From Sutterella sp047777475 (lineage in GTDB: Bacteria; Pseudomonadota; Gammaproteobacteria; Burkholderiales; Burkholderiaceae_F): a stretch of DNA of 64,000 bases. Of this stretch, positions 56,847-64,000 are shown one piece after another. Each line of letters opens with the position of its first letter. Position 1 is the first letter of the stretch. Where the stretch lies: assembly GCA_047777475.1 (NCBI GenBank), contig JBKEET010000001.1, positions 434,001-498,000 on the forward strand, read 5' to 3'. A program made the translations under genes and the position numbers. The notes under the pieces were generated by a model, which had not been told where the DNA came from, did not search any database, and saw only the letters and a list, made by a program, of their open reading frames with translations.

Positions 56847-56887
56847 AACAAAAAAGCCTGACGAGATAACCGTCAGGCTTTTTTTCG
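56847..56887. terminator. Bidirectional terminator after nrdAB
   Basis: AAAAAGCCTGACG-agataac-CGTCAGGCTTTTTTT; strong stem with A and T runs on opposite sides. Confidence 0.9.
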
Positions 56888-56937
56888 GCGCGGTGCCCTG
56901 CCCGGTCCCGCGACTGCTGTCAGGACATCGCTGACGA

Positions 56938-57250
56938 TTAAAAGAGGTCAAAATCTCCGCACACCCGCCGCCGTGCAACTAGTTTGAGCTTGCACTCCCT
57001 GACCATTTCGTCTTTCACTTTTTGGGTCAGCGCCATAGCTCTGGCGGGATTGCCGGTCACGAATCTGTCCGATCGTCCAATGCGCCGCCCTGCCGCCGTA
57101 ATCGTAGGGAGGAGGTAATTATTTCAGTTTGACCCAACGCCATAAAGACGTCTTGCCGATTTTGAAGGTCGCCATCATATCTTCGGATCTGAGAGAGATA
57201 TAGTCAGGCGCGGTGTTAAGGTCGTAAGCAATGCCTGCCTTTTCTGCCAT
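56938..57250 (-). pseudogene. Decayed AlpA-like phage/integrative-element regulator
   Basis: From ATG 57250 (GAAGGGA upstream) the frame reads MAEKAGIAYDLNTAPDYISL, then helix-turn-helix residues to FKIGKTSLWRWVKLK and a TAA at 57119-57121. The same frame continues LPPPYDYGGRAAHWTIGQIR. This matches the AlpA pattern of a helix-turn-helix followed by a proline-containing strand and a second aromatic block. Then a shift to the next frame gives VTGNPARAMALTQKVKDEM and onward to TAA 56938. Two lesions (stop and frameshift) mark it as a relic of an integrated element. Confidence 0.6.
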
Positions 57251-57628
57251 TTTGCGGTCCCTTCAAAAAGTACAGATAAAACATAGGCTATACGCAGATG
57301 GCACGCTTGACAGGATTTGCTGTTAAAAGAGCAATTTTGGGCCGCCGGTGTTCCCAAGGCGCCGGCATTTGATCATTTTTTGCCTTCAGCGTGCAGATCT
57401 CAGGCACACAGAGAGGCGGGACCTGAAGAGTTGCTGCCTACTGGAAACAGCGACGGCTGCCGATGAGCTTAAAACGACATCCGCACTCTGCGCGGCCCGC
57501 TGTTTGACGGCAAAGCCGATGACAGGGAACAGTCAATGCTTTCGTCCGGAAGCAGAACGGGCCCCGGCCTCGGAAGAGGGCTCTTGCCCGGACGGGCGAG
57601 GGTGCCGATCGTTGGCTTAATTTTGCCG
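57251..57628. other. Gap with no recognised gene
   Basis: About 380 bases between the AlpA-like relic and the TetR gene. Mixed composition. An interrupted palindrome GCCGGtg / aaGGCGCCGGC is near 57342-57366. It is possibly more debris of the same element. No credible coding sequence. Confidence 0.4.
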
Positions 57629-58258
57629 TCAGCGCTGCAGCTTTTCGTAAAGCTCGGGCGCGAGGAGGCGCTTCAAGAGGGCGTCGGTCTCGCCGGGCGG
57701 GAGGGCGTTCACGTGAAAGTGGTTCAGGTAGAAGAGGCCTTCGAGCGCCAACACGATGACAGTGGCCGGGCTTTCCGGGCCGGCCGAATCGCGGATGCGC
57801 GCAAAAAGCGACTCGTACCAGCTGTTAACCGGCTCGATGAGCTTTGAATTTTTCGCGGCAAGCGAGAGGATCGCGAGGCCGTAGTCGGTGTAGCCGGGTT
57901 GCGCCGAAGCATAAAACCAGCGGTACCACTCGGCAAAGCCTGCCACCGCGTCGGGAAGCTCCGGCCACTTTTTCCTCGCCTCGCGGATGCCCGCCTGGTA
58001 GCGCTCCTCAAGGTGCGCGGCGTAGTCGCGCACCATTTGGAGCTGCAGCCCTTCCTTGCTCCCGAAGTGATAGAGGAGTGTGCCTTTCTTCACCTTGGCC
58101 GCGGCGGCGATGTCGTCGACGGAGACGTCGGCCGTGCGCCGCCTGCGGATGAGCTTGGCGTAGGCCTGCACGATCCTGTCCTTCGTGCTCTGCCCGAGCG
58201 CGTTGGTTGCGCGGGCGCGGCCTCTCTTGATTTCTGCGTGTTTGTCTTTGCTGCTCAC
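57629..58258 (-). CDS. TetR-family regulator
   Basis: 209 residues from a GTG at 58258 (weak ribosome site). The DNA-binding helix-turn-helix at about residues 28-75 reads DRIVQAYAKLIRRRRTADVS and VDDIAAAAKVKKGTLLYHFG, a typical TetR start. The ligand domain is aromatic-rich (EWYRWFYASAQPGYTDYG). It is divergent from flavoprotein 3 and the tetraheme cytochrome, so it very likely controls them in response to the reductase substrate or a related metabolite. Confidence 0.9.
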   Translation of the reverse strand: MSSKDKHAEIKRGRARATNALGQSTKDRIVQAYAKLIRRRRTADVSVDDIAAAAKVKKGTLLYHFGSKEGLQLQMVRDYAAHLEERYQAGIREARKKWPELPDAVAGFAEWYRWFYASAQPGYTDYGLAILSLAAKNSKLIEPVNSWYESLFARIRDSAGPESPATVIVLALEGLFYLNHFHVNALPPGETDALLKRLLAPELYEKLQR

Positions 58259-58335
58259 GTTTATTGGTTCTGCGGGTGAATCACGCCGGTCATTTTACTG
58301 AAACAGCGGTGAAATTCAGGTAAACAGGTATTTAT

Positions 58336-58385
58336 ACCAATGGTCGAAGAATATCTTGATTTATACAATTTATTTGACCATTGGT
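58336..58385. promoter_or_regulatory. Inverted pair of candidate TetR operators
   Basis: ACCAATGGTC at 58336-58345 and GACCATTGGT at 58376-58385 form a perfect 10-bp inverted repeat with 30 bases between. Each half is itself a palindrome (ACCA-x-TGGT). They lie in the AT-rich divergent promoter region between the TetR gene and flavoprotein 3. Confidence 0.6.
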
Positions 58386-58424
58386 GCAAATAATAGCCGA
58401 AAGCGTTGTTGAAAGGAGAGCATT

Positions 58425-59951
58425 ATGAGCAGCAGTCATCTCGTGTCACGCCGCCGCCTGCTGAGCGGCACGGCGGCCGGCATGCTGGCCGCGGGCATCG
58501 GTGCGGCGAACGCCCGCCCGCGCGCCACTCAGGCTTACAGCTGGGACGAAACCTACGACATCATCATCGTGGGTTCCGGCTTCGGCGGCCTGGCCGCGGC
58601 TTATGCCGCGCATAAGGACGGAGTGAAGAAGATCCTCATCCTCGAGAAGATGGTGTCCTACGGCGGCAACTCTGCTATCTGCGGCGGCCTAATGTGCATG
58701 CCACAGACCGAGCTGCAGAAGTCGAAGGGCATCACTGACTCGCCCCAGCTGATGGCCAAGGACATGATCAAGGCGGGACGCGGCTTCAACCATCCCGACC
58801 TTGCCCGCACGCTCTCGGAGCAGGCGCATACGGTTTACCCGATGCTCATGGAGTGCGGCGTTAAATTAATGGACAAGGTGATCCGTCTCGGCGGTCACAG
58901 CGCACCGAGGGCGCATATCCCGACGAACGCCTCGGGCGGCGGCGTGGTCGTCCCGATGCACAACTGGCTCCTCAAGGAGGGCATCGAGTTCCGCAACCGC
59001 ACCTGCGTTGAGGAAATCGTCCGCGACGGCTCCGAGGTTCTCGGCGTCAACGTGCGCAAGGACTACGACTGGCGGACCGATACGGACAAGGGCATGGAAT
59101 CGCTGCGCGCCCGCCTCGGCGTCATCGTCGCCTCGGGCGGCTGGGGCCAGGACCATGACTTCATCAAGGCGACAATGCCGGCCTACCAGAACCTGGAGTG
59201 CACGTCGCAGCCGGGCGCCGACGCCACCATGATCAAGGCGATGCTCTCGATTGGCGCGCTCCCCGTGATGCTCGACGTGTACCAGCTTGGGCCCTGGGCC
59301 TCGCCCGACGAGAAGGGCGCCGGCCCCGGCAGCTTCTTTGCCGACTATTCCTTTGCCGAAGGCATCGCGCTCGATCCGAAAACCTGCAAGCGCTTCATGA
59401 ATGAGCTTGCCGACCGCCGCACGAGGGCGGACGCCGAGCTTGCCGTGCTGGCCAAGGGCACGCGCGAGCACCCGAACTATCCGTTCACCTTCTGCTCGCA
59501 GGCCACGGCCGACAGGGCGGAAGGCTTCAAGGCGGCTTACCGCGAAGGGACCGTGCGCCGCTCGAACAGCGTCGAGGAACTTGCGAAGCTGCAGGGCGTC
59601 GACCCGAAGGCCCTGCAGGCGGCGATCGATGACTGGAACGACATCGTGGCGGGCAAGAAGGCCGATCCGTTCAAGAAGCCGCTTGACGTGAAGACGAAGC
59701 TCGAGCCCCCGTTCTACTCGCTCAGGCTTTCGCCGAAGCTCCATTACTGCATGGGCGGCGTCTCCATCACAACGAAGGCGGAAGTGGTCGATTTCCGTAC
59801 CCTGAAGCCCATTCCCGGCCTTTATGCGGCCGGCGAGGTCACGGGCGGCACGCACGGCATGGACCGCCTCGGCGGCTGCTCCTCGGTTGACGGCCTGGTC
59901 TTCGGACAGATTGCCGGCCACAGCGCCGCAGGCCGCCGTTCTGCCAGTTGA
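58425..59951 (+). CDS. Tat-exported flavoprotein reductase 3 (substrate not fumarate)
   Basis: 508 residues. A Tat signal (SRRRLLSGTAAGMLAAGIG) precedes the FAD domain YDIIIVGSGFGGLAAAYAA. Enoate-reductase landmarks are only partly kept: KRFMNEL (Arg, Glu), LHYCMGGVSIT, and GGTHGMDRLGGCSSVDG. The His-His pair is His-Tyr and the HPT motif is missing (YQLGPWASPDEKG instead), so its substrate differs from that of proteins 1 and 2. It is followed by a tetraheme cytochrome that should supply electrons, the arrangement of split flavocytochrome c. AAAGGAGAG precedes the ATG. Other such reductases use urocanate, cinnamate or similar; the actual substrate cannot be told. Confidence 0.9.
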   Translation: MSSSHLVSRRRLLSGTAAGMLAAGIGAANARPRATQAYSWDETYDIIIVGSGFGGLAAAYAAHKDGVKKILILEKMVSYGGNSAICGGLMCMPQTELQKSKGITDSPQLMAKDMIKAGRGFNHPDLARTLSEQAHTVYPMLMECGVKLMDKVIRLGGHSAPRAHIPTNASGGGVVVPMHNWLLKEGIEFRNRTCVEEIVRDGSEVLGVNVRKDYDWRTDTDKGMESLRARLGVIVASGGWGQDHDFIKATMPAYQNLECTSQPGADATMIKAMLSIGALPVMLDVYQLGPWASPDEKGAGPGSFFADYSFAEGIALDPKTCKRFMNELADRRTRADAELAVLAKGTREHPNYPFTFCSQATADRAEGFKAAYREGTVRRSNSVEELAKLQGVDPKALQAAIDDWNDIVAGKKADPFKKPLDVKTKLEPPFYSLRLSPKLHYCMGGVSITTKAEVVDFRTLKPIPGLYAAGEVTGGTHGMDRLGGCSSVDGLVFGQIAGHSAAGRRSAS

Positions 59952-59965
59952 AAAGGAGAAAGCAA

Positions 59966-60319
59966 ATGAAGAAGCAAACGTTCCTTTTGGCCGCGCTCCT
60001 TTCCGTGTTCGCCGCGTCGGCCTTCGCCGCCGACGTGCCCATGAAGCCGTTCCATGAGAAGCTCATGGGCAGCACGATGAAGTGCGAAACCTGCCACCAG
60101 ACCGCCGTGCCGACGGCGCGCCCGTCGGACAAGGCCTGCATCGGCTGCCACGGCACGATGGACAAGATCCCGAGCAAGCCCAACAAGTTCGAGAAGTTCC
60201 CGCATGCATCCCCGCATTACGGCAATACGGTCGAGTGCACGGCGTGCCATGCCGAGCACAAGGCCTCGCGGGCGATCTGCAACGACTGCCACGTCGTGAC
60301 GTTCCCGAATCTGAAATAA
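59966..60319 (+). CDS. Periplasmic tetraheme cytochrome c
   Basis: 117 residues from ATG 59966 (AAGGAG upstream). The signal (LLAALLSVFAASAFA) is cut before ADVPM. Four CxxCH heme sites: CETCH, CIGCH, CTACH, CNDCH, with further His residues for bis-His ligation. Such small tetraheme proteins pass electrons from quinol-oxidising CymA/NrfH-type proteins to periplasmic reductases. It lies 14 bases after flavoprotein 3, so the two form a split flavocytochrome c. A terminator follows. Confidence 0.95.
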   Translation: MKKQTFLLAALLSVFAASAFAADVPMKPFHEKLMGSTMKCETCHQTAVPTARPSDKACIGCHGTMDKIPSKPNKFEKFPHASPHYGNTVECTACHAEHKASRAICNDCHVVTFPNLK

Positions 60320-60343
60320 CCGGCCGCACGGGCCGCCGATGAC

Positions 60344-60382
60344 AAAGCCGCCTGCGCTCCTTCTGGGCGCGGCGGCTTTTAT
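60344..60382 (+). terminator. Terminator after the tetraheme cytochrome
   Basis: AAAGCCGCC..CGC / GCGCGGCGGCTTTT stem with a T-tail. Confidence 0.75.
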
Positions 60383-60409
60383 GGTATTTCGACGGGAGAA
60401 CGATGCGCC

Positions 60410-61336
60410 TCAGCACTCCGGGGAGGGCTTTGCCGCGGCCTTCGCCGCGGCTTTCCGCTGGCCGGCCGCGAGCACGAACACCATGGCGAAGATGCAGAGG
60501 CCGCCGATCACTTCGGCCGTGCTGAAGCTCATGCCGAGGAGCAGCACCGGAAGGAGCACGGCGAAGAAGGGCTCGAAAGCGGCGAGGATCGCCGTCACGG
60601 AAGGCGGGACGAAGGCCAGGCTCTTCAGGTAGCAGAAAAACGCCAGCGCCGTGCCGACCGCCACTATATAAAGGGTGAGCGCGGACGACAGCGGCGTGAA
60701 CGTGCCCGCGATGTCGGAAGGCGAATGAAAGAAGAGCGAGGCGGTGCCCGAGAGCAGCATGCCGAACCCGACGAGCGGCATCACGCTGATTTTCTTGAGG
60801 ACCCGCGCGGGCTGCAGCGTGCAGAACGCGCCGATCGCCGCTGAGAGCAGCCCCCAGAAAACGCCCGCGGCCGAAAACGAGAGCGCATCGAACCGGCCTT
60901 TGGTGACCAGCAGCACCGTGCCGGCCGTGGCGAGCGCAAAGGCCGCCGCCTCGGATCCGGCGACGCGACGGTGCTCGGCGAGCGCCTGCCAGCCGATCAC
61001 GAAGAGGGGGCAGGTGAGCACCATGATCGCCGCCGTGGCGGCGTTGGCGTCGCGGATCGAAAGAAAGCACGTGTACTGCACGCCGAGGACGCCGAAGCCG
61101 TAGACGAGCACATCGCGGAAGACGGCGGGGTCGGTGAAGATCCGCCGCGCGTCCTTCGGGTGGAAGAGGAGCGAGAGCACGGCAAGGATCACGCCCGCGC
61201 CGAACACGCGCAGGCAGCCGAGGTCCTCGGCGGAAAAGCCGAACCCGGTCATCAGGTACTGGCCCGCCACCGCCATCGAGCCCCAGCAGAAGCCCGCGGT
61301 CACGGCGAGCGCAAAGCCCTTGGCGGCACCGCTCAC
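60410..61336 (-). CDS. EamA/DMT-family transporter
   Basis: 308 residues with ten membrane helices in two EamA repeats (ALAVTAGFCWGSMAVAGQYL; AAGVFWGLLSAAIGAFCTL). LRVFGAGVILAVLSLLFHP and VPPSVTAILAAFEPFFAVLL fit the family, which exports metabolites such as amino acids or drugs. The C-terminal tail is basic. It begins at a GTG at 61336 with GGGGAGG four bases upstream. It is convergent with the cytochrome gene. Confidence 0.9.
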   Translation of the reverse strand: MSGAAKGFALAVTAGFCWGSMAVAGQYLMTGFGFSAEDLGCLRVFGAGVILAVLSLLFHPKDARRIFTDPAVFRDVLVYGFGVLGVQYTCFLSIRDANAATAAIMVLTCPLFVIGWQALAEHRRVAGSEAAAFALATAGTVLLVTKGRFDALSFSAAGVFWGLLSAAIGAFCTLQPARVLKKISVMPLVGFGMLLSGTASLFFHSPSDIAGTFTPLSSALTLYIVAVGTALAFFCYLKSLAFVPPSVTAILAAFEPFFAVLLPVLLLGMSFSTAEVIGGLCIFAMVFVLAAGQRKAAAKAAAKPSPEC

Positions 61337-61676
61337 GATGCCTCCCCGGCGCGCCGGGTGCGGACCGTTTGGTTCGGGGCGGCGGCAAAAGCATCCGATT
61401 CCATGCAGAGCATATCGTTAAAAGTTTGATATTTAAGACAGGCTTATTTATTTGATGCATCCGATTTTATTTAAAAAATCGAAGGGCAATTTTCATTTTC
61501 CGCAAGTCTCGGCCGCGCTTCTTGCAGATTCGGCAAGCTGCGCCCCGTGCCGGGCTGTCTTTGCAAAAAATCGATGACGGCGGATTTTGCGATTAAAATC
61601 AGTCTGAACTCAAGAACGCCTTGAACGCATATTCGTTGTTTCAGAAAAGATTTCCTAACGATTTCCGCACTTCGCC
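61337..61676. other. Intergenic region upstream of the sensor kinase
   Basis: About 340 AT-rich bases. A perfect palindrome CGATTTT-atttaa-AAAATCG lies at 61462-61481. The region should hold the promoters of both divergent genes. No coding sequence seen. Confidence 0.45.
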
Positions 61677-63881
61677 ATGAAATACCGCACCGAACTTTTT
61701 CTGGGCCTTTTCACGGCTATGTGCATTCCGGTTTCGGTGCTGATGTTCAACCAGCTTTCCGAAGCGAAGCAGAGCATCCGCGCCGAAGAGGCCTCGCAGA
61801 TCCGCATTACGGAAACGGCGGCAGAGCGCCTTTCCTACCGCATCCACGTCGCCAAGCAGCTTGTGCGCCTCACCGAGCGCGCCGCTGCCGAGCAGCTCGA
61901 GGAAACGCCGGGCGATCTTGCCAACACGATGCTGCAGACGCAGGTGAAGAACATCGTCTAGCAGTTCCCGCTCTTCCTCAACGTGCACGTTGACGATCCG
62001 ACGCTCACGAGCCTCGCCTTTTACCCGGCGTACAACGACCGCGGCGAGCCCAACATTGGGCAGGACCATACGATGCAGAACCACCTGGCCGCGCTTGCGA
62101 TGGCCGAGGGCACGATCATCGTTTCGCCGATCTTCCGCGCCATGGGCGCCTACCGAGGGCTGACGGCCAATATTTACATGCCGATCGACGGCACCCGTCA
62201 CCATCGCCTCGGCGTCGTTTCGGCGGCCATCGACCTCGCCGAAATCGGCCGCACCATCCGCTATTCGATGCCCGACGAGCTCGGCGCCGTCGTCTACGAC
62301 AACGGCGGCAAGGAACTTTACCCGACGCCGGCCGGCGCTGAGTTCAACCCTCCGGCACCGCTTGCCGAGCATAAGGTGCACCTTATTTCCGATCCGATGG
62401 CGCCGAACCGCAAGCTGTACGCCGTTGTCAAGCGGCTTCCCGCCAGCCAGGGCGGCTGGGAGGTGATGACCTACGTGCGCAAGGACGTGCGCGACGCGCA
62501 TGTGCGCCAGGTGTGGATCACGTCCGTCGGGCTGCTCGCGCTGATGATCCTGCTGAGCCTCTGCTGCTCGATGGTCATCAGCAAGCGGCTCGTCGTGGCC
62601 GTCGACAAGCTGATGCGCTACCTCCGGCACGCCGGCACGGCGGTGGCGCCCGAAGAGCTGATCACTTCGCCGCAGGAGCTGAGGCTCGTGCAGGAAAACA
62701 TGGAGACAACGGGACGCAGGCTTAACGAGAAGACCGCGGCGCTCGCCAGGCTCAACCAGACCCTTGAGCGGCAGGTGCAGGACCGCACCGAGGCGCTCAG
62801 CCGCAGCAACCATTTCCTGCATTCGCTTTTCGAGAGCCTGGCCGACGGCGTCGTCGTGATGGACAGCGACGGGCGCTGCCGCACCTCGAACCCGCGCGCG
62901 AGCGAACTGCTCGGCGAAGAGCGGACGTTCAGGGGGGCCGACCTTTCCTTCCTGCTCGAAGGCTACGACACGGCAAACGCCGAGCCGCAGGCGCGGATGC
63001 TTTCGATCGGCGGCCGGCAGCTCGATGCGGTGCGCTTTTCGCTTAGTCACGCGGGCTACGAGGAGAACGCCATCGGCTGCCTGCTCCACGACGCCACCGA
63101 GCGCGAGGCGCTCTCGCACATGAAGACGACCCTCATCTCGATGGCCGCCCACGAGCTGCGCACGCCGGTGCAGGCAATCCGCCTGCAGATCGACGCGCTC
63201 ATCAAGGCAAAGAAAGAGGGCACGAAGGTTTCCCCCGAGACGCAGCAGGAGCTGCTCACCGACCTTGAGGAAAGCTCGCTCCACCTGCAGACGCTCATTG
63301 CCGACTGGCTCGACGTGGCCCGCATCGACGGCGGCTCGTTCGCGATCGAGCGCGTGCCGATTTCGCTTCGGCAGGTGCTCACCAAGGCGGCCCGCTTCGC
63401 CAAGCGGCAGAGCCCGGACCAGACCATCGTCATCGGCGTCGACGAGGACGCCGAAGGCATGATCGGCGACGCAAGCCGCCTGCAGCAGCTCTTCCTCAAC
63501 CTCTTCACCAATTCGGCGCGCTACGCGAGGGCGGGCGTGCCGAGCCGCGTCGTGGTGCAGGCCGGCGCGACCACCGGCAGCGACGGCAGGGACCTGATCC
63601 GCATCACGGTCGCGGACAACGGCGTCGGCGTGGCCGACGAGGACGCCGAGAGAATTTTTGACCGCTTCTACCAAGTGCAGCGCGGCAACCGCCGGCGCAC
63701 CGGCGGCACGGGCCTCGGCCTCGTGATCGCCCGCGCCATTGCCAAGGCGCACGGCGGCCGGATTTGGCTGCAGAAAGGCGTTCAGAGCGGCGCCGTCTTC
63801 GTCATCGAGCTGCCCGTCGGCATCGATTCGGCCGAGGACGAAGCTTCGCCGGACGCACAGGAAGAAACCCAAGGACGCTAA
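61677..63881 (+). pseudogene. Sensor histidine kinase broken by an in-frame amber codon
   Basis: From ATG 61677 the frame encodes a membrane helix (LFLGLFTAMCIPVSVLMFN) and a periplasmic sensor start, then TAG at 61959-61961. The same frame resumes QFPLFLNVHVDDPTL and runs to TAA 63881. After the TAG come the rest of the sensor domain, a second membrane helix (LLALMILLSLCCSMVISK), a PAS domain (FESLADGVVVMDSDGRC), a HisKA site (SMAAHELRTPVQ) and a HATPase domain (LFLNLFTNSARYA, DNGVGVADEDAERIF, GTGLGLVIARAIAK). One C-to-T change in a CAG codon would explain the break. Nothing else is damaged. Confidence 0.85.
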
Positions 63882-63891
63882 ACCGACGATA

Positions 63892-64000
63892 TTGATTGCA
63901 GACGACGAAAGCCGCATTCGGCGCGTGCTTTCGGTGAGCCTCGAGCAGGCGGGCTTCGACGTGATGGCCGCGGGCGACGGCGAGCAGGCGCTCGAGATGT
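63892..64000 (+). CDS. Response regulator receiver domain, partial
   Basis: Cut by the window end. The visible sequence LIADDESRIRRVLSVSLEQA followed by GFDVMAAGDGEQALEM is the N-terminal part of a CheY-like receiver domain with acidic pocket residues. Only a TTG at 63892 fits as a start in the visible frame, without a good ribosome site, so the start is uncertain. It is the partner of the upstream kinase. Confidence 0.7.
   Translation, partial: MIADDESRIRRVLSVSLEQAGFDVMAAGDGEQALEM

Noticed and set aside
57348..57620. Plus-strand open frame of 90 codons near the AlpA-like relic
   Set aside because: No ribosome site and no domain; Cys/Arg-rich composition looks random.

Overview
The window reads as chromosomal DNA of a high-GC Gram-negative bacterium. 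The mix of genes suggests a gut betaproteobacterium of the Sutterellaceae type (Burkholderiales): a TorD-type chaperone, three exported flavocytochrome-c-like reductases, a separate tetraheme cytochrome, RecBCD, class Ia ribonucleotide reductase and a YejABEF-like peptide importer. The taxon is inferred from gene content only. No rRNA, tRNA or CRISPR array was seen.

Layout. 1-5.7 kb: ppsR (cut by the window start), a TorD-family chaperone, ppsA, and an NfeD/stomatin pair. 5.8-8.3 kb: five small unknown genes, three of which look like diverged tandem paralogues. 8.3-9.8 kb: a small membrane-protein ORF broken by an amber codon, then bioB. 9.86-11.63 kb: IS110-family insertion copy 1. 11.7-15.1 kb: an iron-type alcohol dehydrogenase, a deoxyinosine/uracil DNA glycosylase and an M20 peptidase. 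15.2-25.9 kb: recC-recB-recD, mutM and an exported S66 carboxypeptidase. 26-34.8 kb: an MFS exporter, a double universal stress protein, and a four-gene peptide ABC importer. 35-40.6 kb: two exported flavodoxins, an exported hydrolase, an AraC regulator and fumarate-reductase-like flavoprotein 1. 40.84-42.61 kb: IS110 copy 2. 42.9-53.5 kb: a DprA-like protein, exported hydrolase, AEC carrier, YpfJ-like metallopeptidase, LysE and MFS exporters, dnaQ, flavoprotein 2, an unknown gene and a thioredoxin-like protein. 53.8-56.7 kb: nrdAB behind a probable NrdR box pair. 56.9-57.25 kb: a decayed AlpA-like regulator. 57.6-60.3 kb: a TetR regulator divergent from flavoprotein 3 and its tetraheme cytochrome. 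60.4-64 kb: an EamA transporter, a sensor kinase broken by an amber codon, and a response regulator cut by the window end.

Functional themes. (1) Anaerobic respiration outside the cytoplasmic membrane: flavoproteins 1-3, the tetraheme cytochrome, exported flavodoxins and a TorD chaperone. Flavoprotein 3 lacks the fumarate-binding histidines kept by the other two, so it probably reduces a different acceptor. (2) DNA repair: RecBCD, MutM, the UDG-family glycosylase and DnaQ. (3) Peptide and amino-acid handling.

The most interesting signal is in the 5' non-coding part of the two IS110 copies. It has the layout of a bridge RNA. One internal loop matches the element's own RE-LE junction on both strands. 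A second internal loop differs between the copies at three bases, two of which track the flanking DNA. Both copies sit at the T-tract of a transcription terminator. The five-gene unknown cluster at 5.8-8.3 kb is the best candidate for an undescribed protein system.
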